Positions 12,127 to 23,810 of a stretch of DNA of 64,000 nt are shown here, piece after piece. The stretch covers positions 42,913-106,912 of the forward strand of contig NW_024468920.1 of the NCBI RefSeq assembly GCF_011745365.1, in the 5' to 3' direction. How positions within the stretch are numbered: the first letter of the stretch is position 1; each line of letters begins with the position of its first letter. The position numbers were made by a program, and so were the translations under genes. The DNA is from Cryphonectria parasitica EP155 (Eukaryota; Ascomycota; Sordariomycetes; Diaporthales; Cryphonectriaceae). Below the pieces are notes generated by a model. It saw only the letters and a list, made by a program, of their open reading frames with translations. It was not told where the DNA came from and ran no database searches.

Positions 12127-12340
12127 TGTCAGGTGGAAAGGTTGCAAAGGCAATGTAGCGAGGTCTTTTCTCTCTTTCAGGAGTATACAACCAGAATAAC
12201 ATTGAGGCCTAAGGAGCTAAGTTCTGCTCAGCAGTGCTGACGTAGCTAGAAAGCCGCTTTATAGCCGCATATTGCTTAGTCATCCGTAATCCAGCTGGCT
12301 TAGCTAGCCCTGAGCCTTGCTGGCACAATCAGCCCTGACA
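12127..12340. repeat. Candidate 214-bp LTR of a third family (right end of X)
   Basis: The block starts TGTCAG and ends CTGACA, a perfect 6-bp terminal inverted repeat of the TG...CA kind, and directly abuts E3 sequence at 12341. It is GC-rich and shows no RIP-type decay, unlike both sides. It could be an LTR terminating element X, which would explain why E3 is cut here. A TATA-like TTTATAG is inside. Without a second copy in the window the identification stays tentative; flanking 5-mers (CAAAC, CTCAT) do not match, so it is not a simple solo LTR. Confidence 0.35.
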
Positions 12341-15006
12341 CTCATTACTAGATTTTTCTTCTTGAATTGCTAGTTCTGCTGATTTGAAGATATGTATGAA
12401 GTTGTATGAAGCTTCTTTTTCTAAATATTCTTCAATAACTAGCTTTTATCCTGCGCTATTAATTGTAACTATCTCTCTGGATACAGCTTGTTCTTATAAG
12501 ATCTAGCTAATAGTTTAATTAATTCGAGAATTATACTTCTTAAGCTATGAAAGTTTCATAATCAGCTTATGCTATGCTATATTCGTAATATCAAAGGAAA
12601 TCTTGATTATATATTCTTAGATTAAAGCAGATAGATAATCAGTTTTCTTGTTAATTACTTCTTGATTGTAAGCAATAGATTGTTCTTTCATAATGCTGAA
12701 GATATATGAGTATTTCTTTTATCTTTATTGTAGTTATACTTGATTAATAATATATAGGAATATAAAGTTTCTCTAAGCGCTACTATCTAATAGTATGCTG
12801 TACTTGTGTTCTTGAATATATATGTTGAGCTTAATATAAGCATAGCTTGCTTTAAAAGCTTCATATAGAAACTATTTCAATCTAATTATCTATAGTTTCT
12901 TTATAAGCGATTCTATTCTTTTGAAGCTAATAAGAGCTGCTTATTTTTCTCTTAAGCTTGCTTTGCTGCTTTCTAAGCAAGCTTCTTAGCTTGCTTTTGC
13001 TTGTATTATTATTATTCTTAGTTTTTATTCTATTAATACTAGTTACTAATCTTATTATTAATATGAATTGTATAGAATATTATTCTGCATTGCTACTATT
13101 TTATCTTTTTATTTATATATTGCATAAAGCAGTTATCTAATAGCTTAATATATGCATTATAGTGCTATTTGTTAAGAACTTCTCTGAAGCAAAGCTTCTA
13201 TTCTTTTATAGCTTGAAGGATTTGTTCTGATTCTTTGATGGAAAACTATTTATATTGTATCTTTTCCGAAAAATGCATTCTGCAGCTATAATAGCTGCAG
13301 AAGATTCATGCTAGTTTGTAATATAGTTTGTAAAGTAAGCTGATTTGGAAATCCTTATTTGGTTATACTTTGATGTTTTGCAAGGAGATATAGATAAAAA
13401 GCTTCTTTAGCTCTACTTTATAGATAAGATATTCAATTTATATTATTTCCTTATTCCATTCAATACTGAAAGAGAACCTTTTCTTAAGCTTGCTAGATTT
13501 ATTATATATGAGAGATTTCGATGAATTGCTGAATTGTTTGTTTTAGCTGAATTCTGTTGCTTGAGAAGCATTTTCGATATTATTCAAGTATTTATACTAG
13601 TAATTAAGAAAGTATTATTCTTTATTCATATTCCTGATTATACTGCTTAATATGAATAATAAGGAATAATAAAGAGTATTATTATTAAGCTCTTCTTTCA
13701 ATGCTTGAATACTTTGTTTAGTAATGCTAGAGCAGTTCGAGTTGCTGCTGCTTATAGTTATACTAAGCATATAATCTCGTTCTGCTATTGCTAACTACCT
13801 GTAGTGCTTGGATTTCTGAAAGAACTATTCTGAACTTTTCTTGCTTGAGAAATATATTAAGCAGTTATTATTGTAGCAGAATGTTCAGCTGAGATTTCCA
13901 TAATCAATAGAATTCAATATTTGCTCTAAGGAAATATTTTTGCTTAGTTAATTAGATTTCTATTGCTAAGCAATATTCATCTAGTATTCTTTCTAAACTA
14001 GTTATTATTTATTCTTCCAAGATTAATAGCAGTTATATATTATATATTCTTATTTATTGCAATTATAGCAAGTAATATTATTCTTTCTGCTATACTGCTT
14101 ATTAGCTATATTGAGCTCTATAGAGCTAGTATATATAATGCTGCTCTAAGCTATATTATCTTATTAATTACTATTTCTATATTAGAATTTCTTGCTTATA
14201 TTAGCTAAAAATCTCTAAATCTAGCTTTCTTCTTTCTTAAACTTTTCTATTTATTGCTTATAAAGATGATTATTAATGCGAATTGCTTAATTAGAGAATA
14301 TTGCAAAGTTTCTTAATTAATTCTACTTAAAGATTTTATTCTTAATATTATTCTTAAGTTTCTTATAATAATACTTTATAAGATTCTTATCTTTCTATAG
14401 AAATCTTGCTAAAAATTATTTGAATCTAATTATATAAGCAGAAGCTGATTTAGTCTGCTTGAAATTCATAAGCTGTTAAGCTGTAATATGTTCTTCATTG
14501 AAATTGCTAAAGATTTTCTTAAGAGCTTTCTCAAAGCTTTTAAAAGAATTGAATATATTCTTAATACTCTAAATGCATGTGCTAGAATTATTCTAATGCT
14601 TCAAATGATTATGCAGAGATAGCTTGTATTAGATAAGAATATCTTTCTTGAAGCGAGTTTCTGCAAGAATAATCTTCTCAGATTCTATAGTAAACTGAGT
14701 TGTATAATGCAAAAAGTATACTTTGCAGTAAGTAAGAAATTCATATAATATCTTTTGATTGCTATTGTATATAGTAAGCTTATTCATCTTATATGTTTTT
14801 TTAGTATTATTAGTAATTGCAGAGATAAAGTATATCTGCTGAGCTTATTAGGCTAGCTAAGTTTATTAGTTAGCAATAATAGCGCTTTAAGCTTACTATT
14901 ATTTATACAGATTCTGAATATACTGAGTAAGCTAGTATACTTGATTAATTAGTTCTTTTTAAGTAAAAGTATATAAGAATAAAAGAGTTTCTAGAAGAGC
15001 TATTAT
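12341..15006 (-). pseudogene. gag: E3 gag and start of protease
   Basis: Gag begins at 15006-15004, where the ATG has decayed to ATA, and runs leftwards to about 12900. The protease region continues to the break at 12341. The zinc knuckle lies near 14080. The plus strand of this region gives long Ile/Leu-rich open frames (for example around 12958-13140), which are antisense shadows of AT-rich gag and not membrane proteins. Confidence 0.75.
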
Positions 15007-15062
15007 ATTCTGTATTGCTTAAGAAGTAATACTGAACTATTCTTGAATAAGAGTTATTAAAA

Positions 15063-15532
15063 TGTAATGAGTACTGCAGCAATCTGAAGATTCCAAAATA
15101 TATAAAGGGATTTATGCTAATAAGAGCGGTATTAAAGTATTAAGTTCTTGAATACAGAACTGTATAAATTCTAAGAAGTAATGCAAGTATTCATTGCTTT
15201 TAGAGCTATTAGAATAAGAGAAAGTAATCTGATATTTAGATTAATAACTAAAGAGCTATATATAAGATCTATCTAATAGGAATGAATGTATTCTTATATA
15301 TTCAGCTCTTTAGTTCTATTAGTAGTATTAATTGTTGAATTACTTGGATTATCTGAGTAATCCAACTGATTCGGATTACTATGGATCAGCTACTGATTCA
15401 TTCTAATCCTGTAATTCTAACCCTTGCTTATGTAAGCCTTAGTTTCTGAGGTGTTGAATCCTTCTCTGTCTCTTCGGATAGTTGTTCCCGGGTGTTCTGG
15501 CTGGTAATCTGTATGTTGAATGAGTTATAACA
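15063..15532 (-). repeat. E3 5' LTR (470 bp)
   Basis: On the plus strand it reads from TGTAATGAG to GAGTTATAACA, an intact TG...CA pair. The candidate primer site AGTTATTAA (plus strand) lies two bases before it, on the internal side. A 'CCTAACCCTTG' half telomere-like motif is near 15415. Confidence 0.92.
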
Positions 15533-18036
15533 AACATTATAATTAAAAATCAATACTTATTACTACTTATTAAGAAACTACGAGATAAGCTGCAAGAAGT
15601 ATAATAATTTATAGTTTTAGATCTAAAAGAAGCTTATAATCTAATTAGAATAAAGAAAGAAGAAGAATGGAAAACTGCTTTCAGAATATATTATAAATAC
15701 TATAAATATTTAATTATATTCTTCAGTTTAATAAATACTTCAGCTTTATTTCAAGAAATAATTAATTATATTCTATATAAGCATCTGAATTAGTTCATTA
15801 TTACTTATCTCAATAATATTCTTATTTACTCTCGAATATTAGAAGAATATAAGAAATATATGAAAATAGTATTACAAATACTTCAGAATACAAAACTTCT
15901 TATAAAATCTGCAAAAAGTTATTTTTATATATAAAAAGTTAATTATTTTAGATTTATAATTAAGCTAGAATGCATTAAGCTACAGAAGAATAAAGTAGAA
16001 GCTATTAGAAACTAGCTAATTTCTAGAAATATTAGAAATATTAAATCTTTTCTTAAATATATCAACTTTTACAAGCAGTTTATTAGAAACTATAATCAGA
16101 TTACATATTCTCTTACAAACCTTACTAAAAAAGAGCAGCTTTTTAAATAAATCTTTAAAGAACAAGAAGCTTTCAATAAGATTATCAGATGTATTATCTC
16201 AGAACTAATTCTATATAAAGCAAACTCTTATAAATCTTTTGAAATTGAAATTAATGTATCAGAATATATACTTGGAGAACAATTTGATTAGCAAGATAAT
16301 TAAAAGCATTTAAGAATTATAAGTAACTTCTCAAAGAAGTTAAGCAGCTTAGAAATTAACTATGAAATTTCTAATTAGAAGCTTATAGCAATAATAAAAG
16401 CTTTCAAGAAATAGCAATATTATCTTATTAGCATATAATATCAGATTATTATTTATTTAGATTATAAGAATCTAATTATATTTATAATAATTAAAGTTTT
16501 GAATAAGCAATAAATCAGATAAGCAGAATTTCTTTTATAATTTGATTTCAGAATCGTATATTGCAAAAGCTTAGAAAATAGATAAGCAGATGCTTTTAGC
16601 AGGAGAATAGATTATCGAGATATAGATTCTTTAGATATATAGAATATTTTTATTCAAAACGAATCAGAAAATCTCATTAATGCGTATAGAGAGCTGAATG
16701 CTGCCTTCAGGATTGAACTTCTGAAAAAGAATCCAGAATCAATAACTCCAAATAAATAAAATAGCTATATTAAGAATATATATAATATATTAGCATATGA
16801 GCATCAGAGAGTTAAAGCAATTTATAAATGCATTAAAAGATACTGAAATCTATTAAGCTTTAGGAAAAGAATTGAAAATATTCTATAATAATGCAATAAC
16901 TACAAGAAAAATAAAACAGAAAGATACAAGCCTTATAGATTACTACATTCCTTATTAGTACTTATAACTATTTAGCAATCTATTAATCTAAACTTTATTA
17001 TTAAGCTATTTCTCTTATAAGAATTCTTAATTAAAGTATAATATAATAGTATTCTAGTAATAGTTTGCAAACTAAGCAAATATGCTTACTTTCTTCCTTA
17101 TAAGGAAAGCAGTATAGCAGAAGAACTTATATATGCATTCCTTAGAATGATTATTGCTAACTATAGCATACTAGAAGAAGTAATTTCCGATAAAGATAGA
17201 AAGTTTAATTCAAAATTTTGAATTTCGCTTATAAAACAGCTTGAAATATACTACAAAATATTTATAGCATTTCATTTATAAACAGATAAATAAATAGAAA
17301 GAATAAATTAGATTATTAAGCAGTACTTTCAATACTATATTAATCAGAAATAGAATAATTAAATTAATCTATTGCTTCTTATATAGTTTGCTTATAATAA
17401 TGCAAATATAAGCATAATAAAGAAATTACTATTCTTTATATTCTATAAATACAATCTAATAGCTTATTATAAAGCATTATTAGAAGCAGATATAGAAGCT
17501 GCAGATAAAAGGATTAAGAAGATTAAGAAGATTTAGAAAGAATTTCAGTTAGAACTATAATTCATTTAGAAATGAATAATGCAATATACAAACTCTAAAA
17601 GAATTAAGGAATTAATTCTATAGAAAGAAAATAAGATTTATCTATTTCGGAAAAATATTAAAACAATTAAGCTTAGCAATAAACTTAATTATAAGAAGTT
17701 AGAATTATTCAAAATCTTATAACAAATCTTTCTAATTAATTATAAATTAGTATTACTTTATAGAATAAGAATATACTTAGTTTTCTATATTTTATTACTG
17801 GAATTAGCAGTATAGGAAATACTAATGAATAATATAGCAAAAGTGAAAAATAATGAATTAGAATATAAAGTAAAAAAGATTCTTAAGCATAGAAGCACAG
17901 ATAATACAAGGGAATACCTTATCAAGTAGAAAAGTTATTCAGTAAGCGAAAACTCGTAGGAATCACAGGAAAACGTTGGAAATGCTTAGAAGAAAGTAGC
18001 TGAGTATTGAAAAAAAAAAAAAAAACCAACACCTAA
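15533..18036 (+). pseudogene. pol: E4 pol fragment: RT to chromodomain
   Basis: The RT box near 15805-15830 reads Y-L-N-N-I-L-I-Y. RNase H follows near 16250-16620 and integrase near 16800-17540, with S-L-N-F-I and S-D-K-D-R-K-F. This copy keeps the second integrase Asp. The chromodomain lies near 17860-17990. A run of 17 A at 18009-18025 near the pol end is longer than in the other copies and probably reflects slippage. The pol stop is TAA at 18034-18036. Confidence 0.86.
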
Positions 18037-18634
18037 AACAATCGCTCCGCCCCAAACTCAGAAATCTCGGAAATCTCACTCTCCAGAAAACCTAACCAAT
18101 TCATTACTGAATTCTCTATATCTACAGAGTTCCAATCAAAACTCTCAAAAGAAGAATCCCTAACAACTATAGCAGATTTCTCTGCAACTACGGAACGAAC
18201 CCCAGCAGCAATACAAGCTCGCTCCTCTTCAGCCTTCTTACATTCCAGCTTCTTTATACTAGAAAAATCTCAGCAAATAGCTTTTATTATTCTTTCGAAT
18301 CATAGATGCTTCTGCTTCCGCAAACATCCTATCTCTGCAGCAGCATCGTATAACTGCTCCTCAGTACTCTCAAGTTAGTTCTCCAAATGCTAATGCTGAA
18401 TGCTTATTCAACGAATTTCCGCTGCACTCAGCTCCTGAATATTATACTGAGAGCAGCTTAGATGAATACATTCAGCACAACAGAAGAAATTCTCAATAAA
18501 GATTTAACAGAACTGAATATTATAATCCTTGCAGAAAGAATAGGAAAGCATAATAACAGCATTTTTGAAAACTAAGAAAAAAAGAGAATTCTTTTGTTTA
18601 GTTTTTTCAGCTCAAGAACGAGATTTGTTAATTC
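18033..18634 (-). pseudogene. E4 antisense cysteine-rich ORF
   Basis: The start codon has become ATA at 18634. The cysteine block reads F-C-stop-I-F-I-E-N-F-F-C-C-A-E-C-I-H-L-S-C-S-Q-Y, giving C-x9-C-x2-C-x4-C-x2-[Y], the same spacing as E11 and E13. The span (602 bp) is out of frame by indel. The frame stops at the pol terminator on the other strand. Confidence 0.55.
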
Positions 18635-18736
18635 TATTCAATATCTCGATTAGAAAAGCAAGATTATATATACAAAGAGCTTATTAGAATACTTATAAAA
18701 GATTATTGAAAATAACAACTGATAGAAGAAAGATAA

Positions 18737-19192
18737 TATTATAACTTATTCAATATACAGATTACGAAATAAGTTACGAATAATAAGAATCAGATATTAA
18801 GAATTCAATATTCTAATAAAGCATTAATTATATAATCCAGAAATAGAATTATAAATATAATTAATCAGAAAGAATAGCTTTGAATACATGCTATTCAGAG
18901 CTAATAGAATAATTTGAATATATTGCTATTCAACATATTCACACTAAAGAGCTGAATATATAATCATACATTCATTATCATTAGATAGATACAATACATA
19001 GCTCTTCAGTTATTAATCTAAGTATCAGATTACTCTCTTACTCTAATAGCTTCAAAAGCAGTGAATACTTGCAGCATCTCTCGAGACTCATACAGTTCCG
19101 TATTCAAGAACTTGATACTTTAATACCGCTCTTGTTAGCATAAACCCCTTTGTATACTTTGGAATCTTCGGATTACTGCAGTGCTCATTACA
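18737..19192 (+). repeat. E4 3' LTR (456 bp)
   Basis: It runs from TATTATAACTTATT to GTGCTCATTACA and is preceded by a polypurine remnant (AGAAGAAAGATAA). The hairpin arms and TATA box are near 18950-19010. The right flank TCTAT is one half of its expected target duplication. Confidence 0.9.
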
Positions 19193-20586
19193 TCTATAAT
19201 AATGCAATAGCTATAAGAAGAATAAAGCAGAAAAATATAAGCTTTATAAACTATTATACTTCTTATCAGTACTTATAATTATATAGCAATCTATTAATCT
19301 AAACTTTATTATCAAGCTATCTTTCTTATAAGAATTCTTAATTAAAATATAATATAATAGCATTCTAATAATAATTTGCAAACTAAGCAAATATATTTAC
19401 TTTCTCTCTTACAAGGAAAGCAGTATAGCAAAAGAATTTATATATATATTTCTTAGAATAATTATTGCTAATTATAGTATATCAGAAGAAATAATCTCTA
19501 ATAAAAATAGAAAGTTTAATTCAAAATTCTGAACTTGTGGCAGTGGCCATAGGGGCCTCAAGTGAATGAAGCTTGGCTGGCCACTCTGACTCACTGGCCT
19601 GAGCCATTCAATGGAAGAGCAGTGAGTCGCCAGGTACGTTAGCCTAGTTGAGACTAGTGCTAATTGCTGGCTCTATAGAAAGATAATTAGTAACAGCGTG
19701 CTTTGAGATAGATTAATTGAAGAAGAATCTTCCCTTATATCATTTGTAATATATTATAGAATGCTTTCTACAGAACTTTGCTTATAAAATAACTTGAAAT
19801 ATATTACAGAATATCTATAGCATTTTATCTATAAACAAATAAGCAGATAGAAAGAATAAATTAGATTATTAAATAATATCTTCAATATTATATTAACTAA
19901 GAATAGAATAATTAAATTAATTTATTATTTCTTGCATAGTTTGCTTATAATAATGCAGATATAAGCATAATAAAGAAATTATTATTCTTTATACTTTATA
20001 AATATAATTCAATAGCTTATTACAAAATATTGCTAGAAATAGATGCAGAAGCTGCAAATAAGAGAATTAAGAAGATTAAAAAAGTTTAAAAGAAATTCTA
20101 GTTAGAATTATAATTTATTTAGAAACGAATAATATAATATACAAACTTTAAAAGAATTAAGAAACTAATTTTATAGAAGAAAGATAAGATCTATCTATTT
20201 TGAAAAAATATTAAAATAATTAAATTCAGCAATAAATTTAATTACAAAAAATTAAAACTATTCAAAATTTTGTAATAGATTTTTCTAATTAATTATAAAT
20301 TAATACTATCTTATAGAATAAGAATATATTCAGTATTTCATATTTTACTGCTAAAACTAGTAATACAGAAAATACTAATAAATAATATAGCAAAAATGGA
20401 AAATAGTAAACTAGAATATAAGATTAAAAGAATTCTTAAGTATAGAAGTACAAATAATATATAGAAATATCTTATTAAATAGAAAGATTACTTAATAAGC
20501 AAGAATTTATGAGAATTATAGGAAAACGTTGAGAATGCTTAGAAAAAGATAGCTAAGTATTGAAAAAGAAAAGAAATCAGCATCTA
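19193..20586 (+). pseudogene. pol: E5 pol fragment: integrase and chromodomain
   Basis: The integrase core is recognisable near 19280-19540, then broken by a short insert, and resumes at 19773. The catalytic segments show S-N-K-N-R-K-F, with Asp-to-Asn and Asp-to-Lys/Asn changes. The chromodomain is at about 20400-20520, with the Trp of K-W-K lost. The reading ends near a TAG at 20585-20587. The AT content is higher than in E1 or E2. Confidence 0.82.
19537..19772. mobile_element. 236-bp GC-rich short insert with 6-bp target duplication
   Basis: The insert starts GTGGCAGTGGCC and ends ATGCTTTCTACA. It is flanked on both sides by GAACTT (19531-19536 and 19773-19778). Removing it restores the integrase text seen in other copies (GAACTTTGCTTAT). 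The first 140 bp are GC-rich, with several short inverted repeats built on GGCC/CCAGTG; the last 90 bp are AT-rich. No protein frame, no TG...CA ends and no clear terminal inverted repeat are present. A SINE or other small non-autonomous element is the best guess, but I cannot see convincing A and B boxes. Confidence 0.7.
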
Positions 20587-21198
20587 GGATAATTATTCCG
20601 CTCTAAACTAAAACTCAGAAGCTTTAGAAATTTTATTCTTCAGGAAACTAGACTAGTTTATTACAGAATTTCTTATATCTACAGAATTTCAGTTAAATCT
20701 TTTAAAGAAAGAATTCTCAGCAGCTACAGCTAATTCCTTGAATATAGCTTTCTATATAGCAGTAATAATATAATAATATTTCTCTTCAGCCTTCTTAGCT
20801 TCAATATAATCCAGCTTCTTTATATTATTAATATTATAATAAATAGCATACATCATCTTATCAAATCATATCCTCTTCTATTTATATAATCGAAGAATCT
20901 TTTTCTTAGCAGCTTGTAACTCATTCTCTAACTTCTAATATTGAATAGCAATTTTGTACAATTCCGAAGAACTAATACTCTATATATTACAGCGGGAATA
21001 ATTAAGCTAAATGCATTTAATGTAACAGGAAGAATCGAGAGGAGAAATCTAATAGAAAGGAATTCTCTGATTCTTATAGAACGAATAGAAAAGCATAGTA
21101 AAGGAATTTTGAAGAATAGCAGAAAGAAGATTTTTATATTCTACAGTTTTTCAAGAGCAAGACTTAGAGATATAGAATTTGTTAATTCTATTCAATAT
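20584..21198 (-). pseudogene. E5 antisense ORF, heavily decayed
   Basis: The span is 615 bp (205 codons), a multiple of three, from an ATA at 21198 (ancestral ATG) to the pol terminator. It is in the same place as the antisense frames of the other copies. The cysteine block is hard to read here because of decay. Confidence 0.45.
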
Positions 21199-21291
21199 AA
21201 TGAATTAGAAAAGCATAATTATATATAGAAATGATTTATTAGAATATTTATGAAAGATTGTTGAGAATAATAACTAATAGAAAAGAGATAA

Positions 21292-21736
21292 TATTATAAT
21301 CTATTCAATATACAGATTATAGAATAAGCTTACCAAACAAGAAACTAATTATTGCAATCCAATATTAAACAATCAGTAATAATAATATAATCCAGAACAG
21401 GAATTATAGCAGGAATGAATTATCGGATTATTAAATAATCTAATAAGCCTGAATTACTTGGATTGCTAATAATCCAAAGTAAGCTATAATAAAGAGCTGA
21501 ATATATAAGAATATATTTATTATTATCAGATAGATTATTAATTAGAATATAGCTCTTTAGTTATTAATCTAAGTATCAGATTACTTCTCCTACTCTGATA
21601 GCTTTAAAAGCAGTGAATACTTGCACAGTTATCCCAGTTGTATTTCCGTATTCAAGGCTTATACTTAGTATTGCTCTTATTAGCATAAACTCTTTATATA
21701 CTTTGGAATCTCCGGATTACTGCAGTGCTCATTACA
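21292..21736 (+). repeat. E5 3' LTR (445 bp)
   Basis: It runs from TATTATAATC to GCTCATTACA. The hairpin arms and TATA box are near 21490-21560. It is followed by ATTTA from the host integrase text. Confidence 0.9.
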
Positions 21737-22132
21737 ATTTACTTATTTCAAAAAAATATTAAAATAATTAAGCTTAATAATAAATTCAATTATAAGAAGT
21801 TAGAACTATTCAAAATCTTATAATAGATTTCTCTAATTAATTATAAATTAGTACCATCTTATAGAATAAGAATATATTTAGTTTTTTATATCTTATTACT
21901 AGAATTAATAATATAGAAAATATTAATGAATAATATAGCAGAAGCAGAAAATGATAAACTAGAATATAAGATTAAAAAGATTCTTAAGCATAGAGATATA
22001 AATAATATACAAGAATATCTTATTAAATAGAAGAGTTATTTAGCAAGCAAGAATTTATAGGAATTATAAGAAAATATTGAAAATGCTTAGAAAAAGATAG
22101 CTGAATATTGAAAGAAGAAAATTAGCATTTAA
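21737..22132 (+). pseudogene. pol: E6 pol C-terminus with chromodomain
   Basis: It contains the end of integrase and a chromodomain (about 21960-22090) with the K-W-K Trp replaced by a stop. Pol ends at TAA 22130-22132. It is truncated at the left by E5. Confidence 0.8.
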
Positions 22133-22767
22133 GATAATCATTCTATTCCAAACTGAAACTTAGAAGCTTTAGAAGCTTTACTCTTCAGAAAACTAAACTA
22201 GTTTATTATACTATTCTCTATATCTATAGAATTCTAATTAAATCCTTCAAAAAAGAAATCTATACTAGCAATAGCAGATCTTTTAGCTACTACAAACTAT
22301 ACTTCAGCAGCAGTATAAGCTTGCTCAGCTTTAGCTTCTTTCATCTCCAAGTATTCCAAGTCTTGAAGATTTATCAAGCTATAACAAATAGCTTGCACCA
22401 TTCTTTCCCTTTATATTCTCTTTTAAGCTTGCATGCAGCTAATCTTTATATTAAGAATCCAGCACTTCTTCTCCAGATCTTCGATCTTATTCTCTAATTT
22501 CTAATACTAAGAGGAAATATAAAGAAGATTCAAAGAGTTCATCGAATCAAGCATATTATACTTCGAATGCTAACAATGCATATATTTAGCATAACAAGAA
22601 AAGTTCTCGGAAAATATTTAGCAGAATTTTAAGCTTTATATATTATAGAAAGAATAAGAAATCATATTAATAGCTATAGAAAGAATAAGAGAGTAAAGAA
22701 ACTTCTTCTGTTTTAATTTATTAGAATAAGAATTAAGAAATTTCAGTTTTTTAACTCTATTAAACAT
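22129..22767 (-). pseudogene. E6 antisense ORF with intact ATG
   Basis: The start ATG is intact at 22767-22765. The span of 639 bp is exactly 213 codons and ends at the pol terminator. Internal stops are present. The conserved antisense length is kept even though the sequence is very AT-rich. Confidence 0.5.
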
Positions 22768-22857
22768 TCTAATTAGAAAAGCATAATAATATAGCAGAAA
22801 AATAATAGAAAATTTATAGAAGATTATTAGAAATAATAATTAATAGAAAGAAGATAA

Positions 22858-23299
22858 TATTATAATCTATTCAGCATACAGATTATAGAAAAGATTCTAC
22901 TAAAAAAGAATCAGATATTGCAACTTAGTATTAAATAATAAATAGTATTATATAATTAGAGTTAGAATTATAATAATTATATAATCAAAGAAGTTAATAA
23001 TCAATTCTATTAATCAGTTGAAAAAATTAATAATTAATTCTATCAATTCATATTAAAGAGCTAAATATATAAGAATATATTCATTATTACTAGATAAACT
23101 ACTAGAATATAGCTCTTTAGTTATTAATCTAAGTATTCATTTATTATATATCTAAATAGCTTCAAAGATGAATGATCAGCACTTGTATGGATTATAGTTA
23201 TATTTCTGTATTCAGTGGATTCTATTTTGATACCGCTCTTGTTAGCATAAATCTTTTTGTATACTTCAGATCTTCGGATATTGCAGTGCATTCATTACA
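22858..23299 (+). repeat. E6 3' LTR, variant subtype (442 bp)
   Basis: It starts TATTATAATC and ends TGCAGTGCATTCATTACA. This end, with GCATTCATTACA instead of GCTCATTACA, is shared only with E7 and marks a subfamily. The R region (ATCTAAATAGCTTCAAAGATGAATGATCAGC) also differs from the main type. Confidence 0.88.
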
Positions 23300-23717
23300 A
23301 CAAGCAAGATGAGCAGCAGATTCCGAAATCTTTGTACAAGCTTCATTCAGAATCTCCAGCGCCTAATGATAAGCTTCCTCCAACTCCGCTTTTGCTTTCC
23401 ATTCCTTCAACTCAAGCTTTTTATTCTTCGCTATAATATGCGAGACTAAAGGAAAGAAGATTGTTAGAGCAAGTATGAAAAAAAAAAGAAAAAAGATATG
23501 CATAAGCAGAAACAGAAATTCTATAGCCATTGCAAGAACGAATACAATGAATATACTGAGAACAATGCTTTGTATTATCCATCATCTTATATACCAAACC
23601 CCAAGAAGCGCATGCAGTATAAGGCATGATTTTAAAACTGAACTAATTAACAGCTAACAAAAGATGATTATGCTATTCAGTTTTCTTGAAAAAAGGTTTA
23701 TTGATTCTATTCAATAT
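23300..23717 (-). pseudogene. E7 antisense cysteine-rich ORF, C-terminal part lost
   Basis: The frame starts at an ATA (23717) and contains C-A-S-W-G-L-V-Y-K-M-M-D-N-T-K-H-C-S-Q-Y, which aligns with the E1 block K-M-I-D-G-V-K-S-C-S-Q-C. It is cut by the E6 LTR at 23299. The Lys-rich N-terminal part is longer than in E11. Confidence 0.52.
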
Positions 23718-23810
23718 CTTAATTAGAAAAATATGATTCAATATACAAAGAACTTGCTAGGAAAACTTATAAAAGATTGTTAAGAATAACAACTAATAGG
23801 AGAGAGATGA

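Larger units (their letters stand above)
12341..15532 (-). mobile_element. E3: 5' part of a minus-strand family A element
   Basis: Read on the minus strand, a 5' LTR (15532-15063) leads through gag to the gag-protease junction and into the region upstream of RT. It stops at 12341, where the GC-rich end of X begins. E3 is inserted in the pol of E4: family pol sequence starts at 15533, directly after the LTR, in the plus orientation. The 3' half should lie beyond X, E2 and E1 and is not in the window. Confidence 0.88.
15533..19192 (+). mobile_element. E4: 3' part of a plus-strand family A element, split by E3
   Basis: The fragment starts in RT at the E3 insertion point and ends with a 3' LTR. 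The bases after that LTR (TCTAT...) continue an integrase of another copy, so E4 lies inside E5. E4 is heavily decayed, with most CAG/CAA codons now stops. Confidence 0.9.
19193..21736 (+). mobile_element. E5: integrase-to-LTR part of a family A element, split by E4
   Basis: The fragment begins within the integrase zinc-binding region (TCTATAATAATGC) and ends with a 3' LTR. After that LTR the text continues as the integrase C-terminal region of yet another copy, E6. A 236-bp foreign insert sits at 19537-19772. Confidence 0.9.
21737..23299 (+). mobile_element. E6: pol tail to LTR of a family A element, split by E5
   Basis: The fragment starts at the integrase C-terminal region (equivalent to E13 position about 47998) and ends with a 3' LTR of a variant type. 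It is inserted in the antisense-ORF region of E7. Confidence 0.88.

Noticed and set aside
12085..12340. Fragment of rDNA or a tRNA gene, because of the high GC
   Set aside because: No rRNA core motif and no tRNA A/B box or cloverleaf could be made out.
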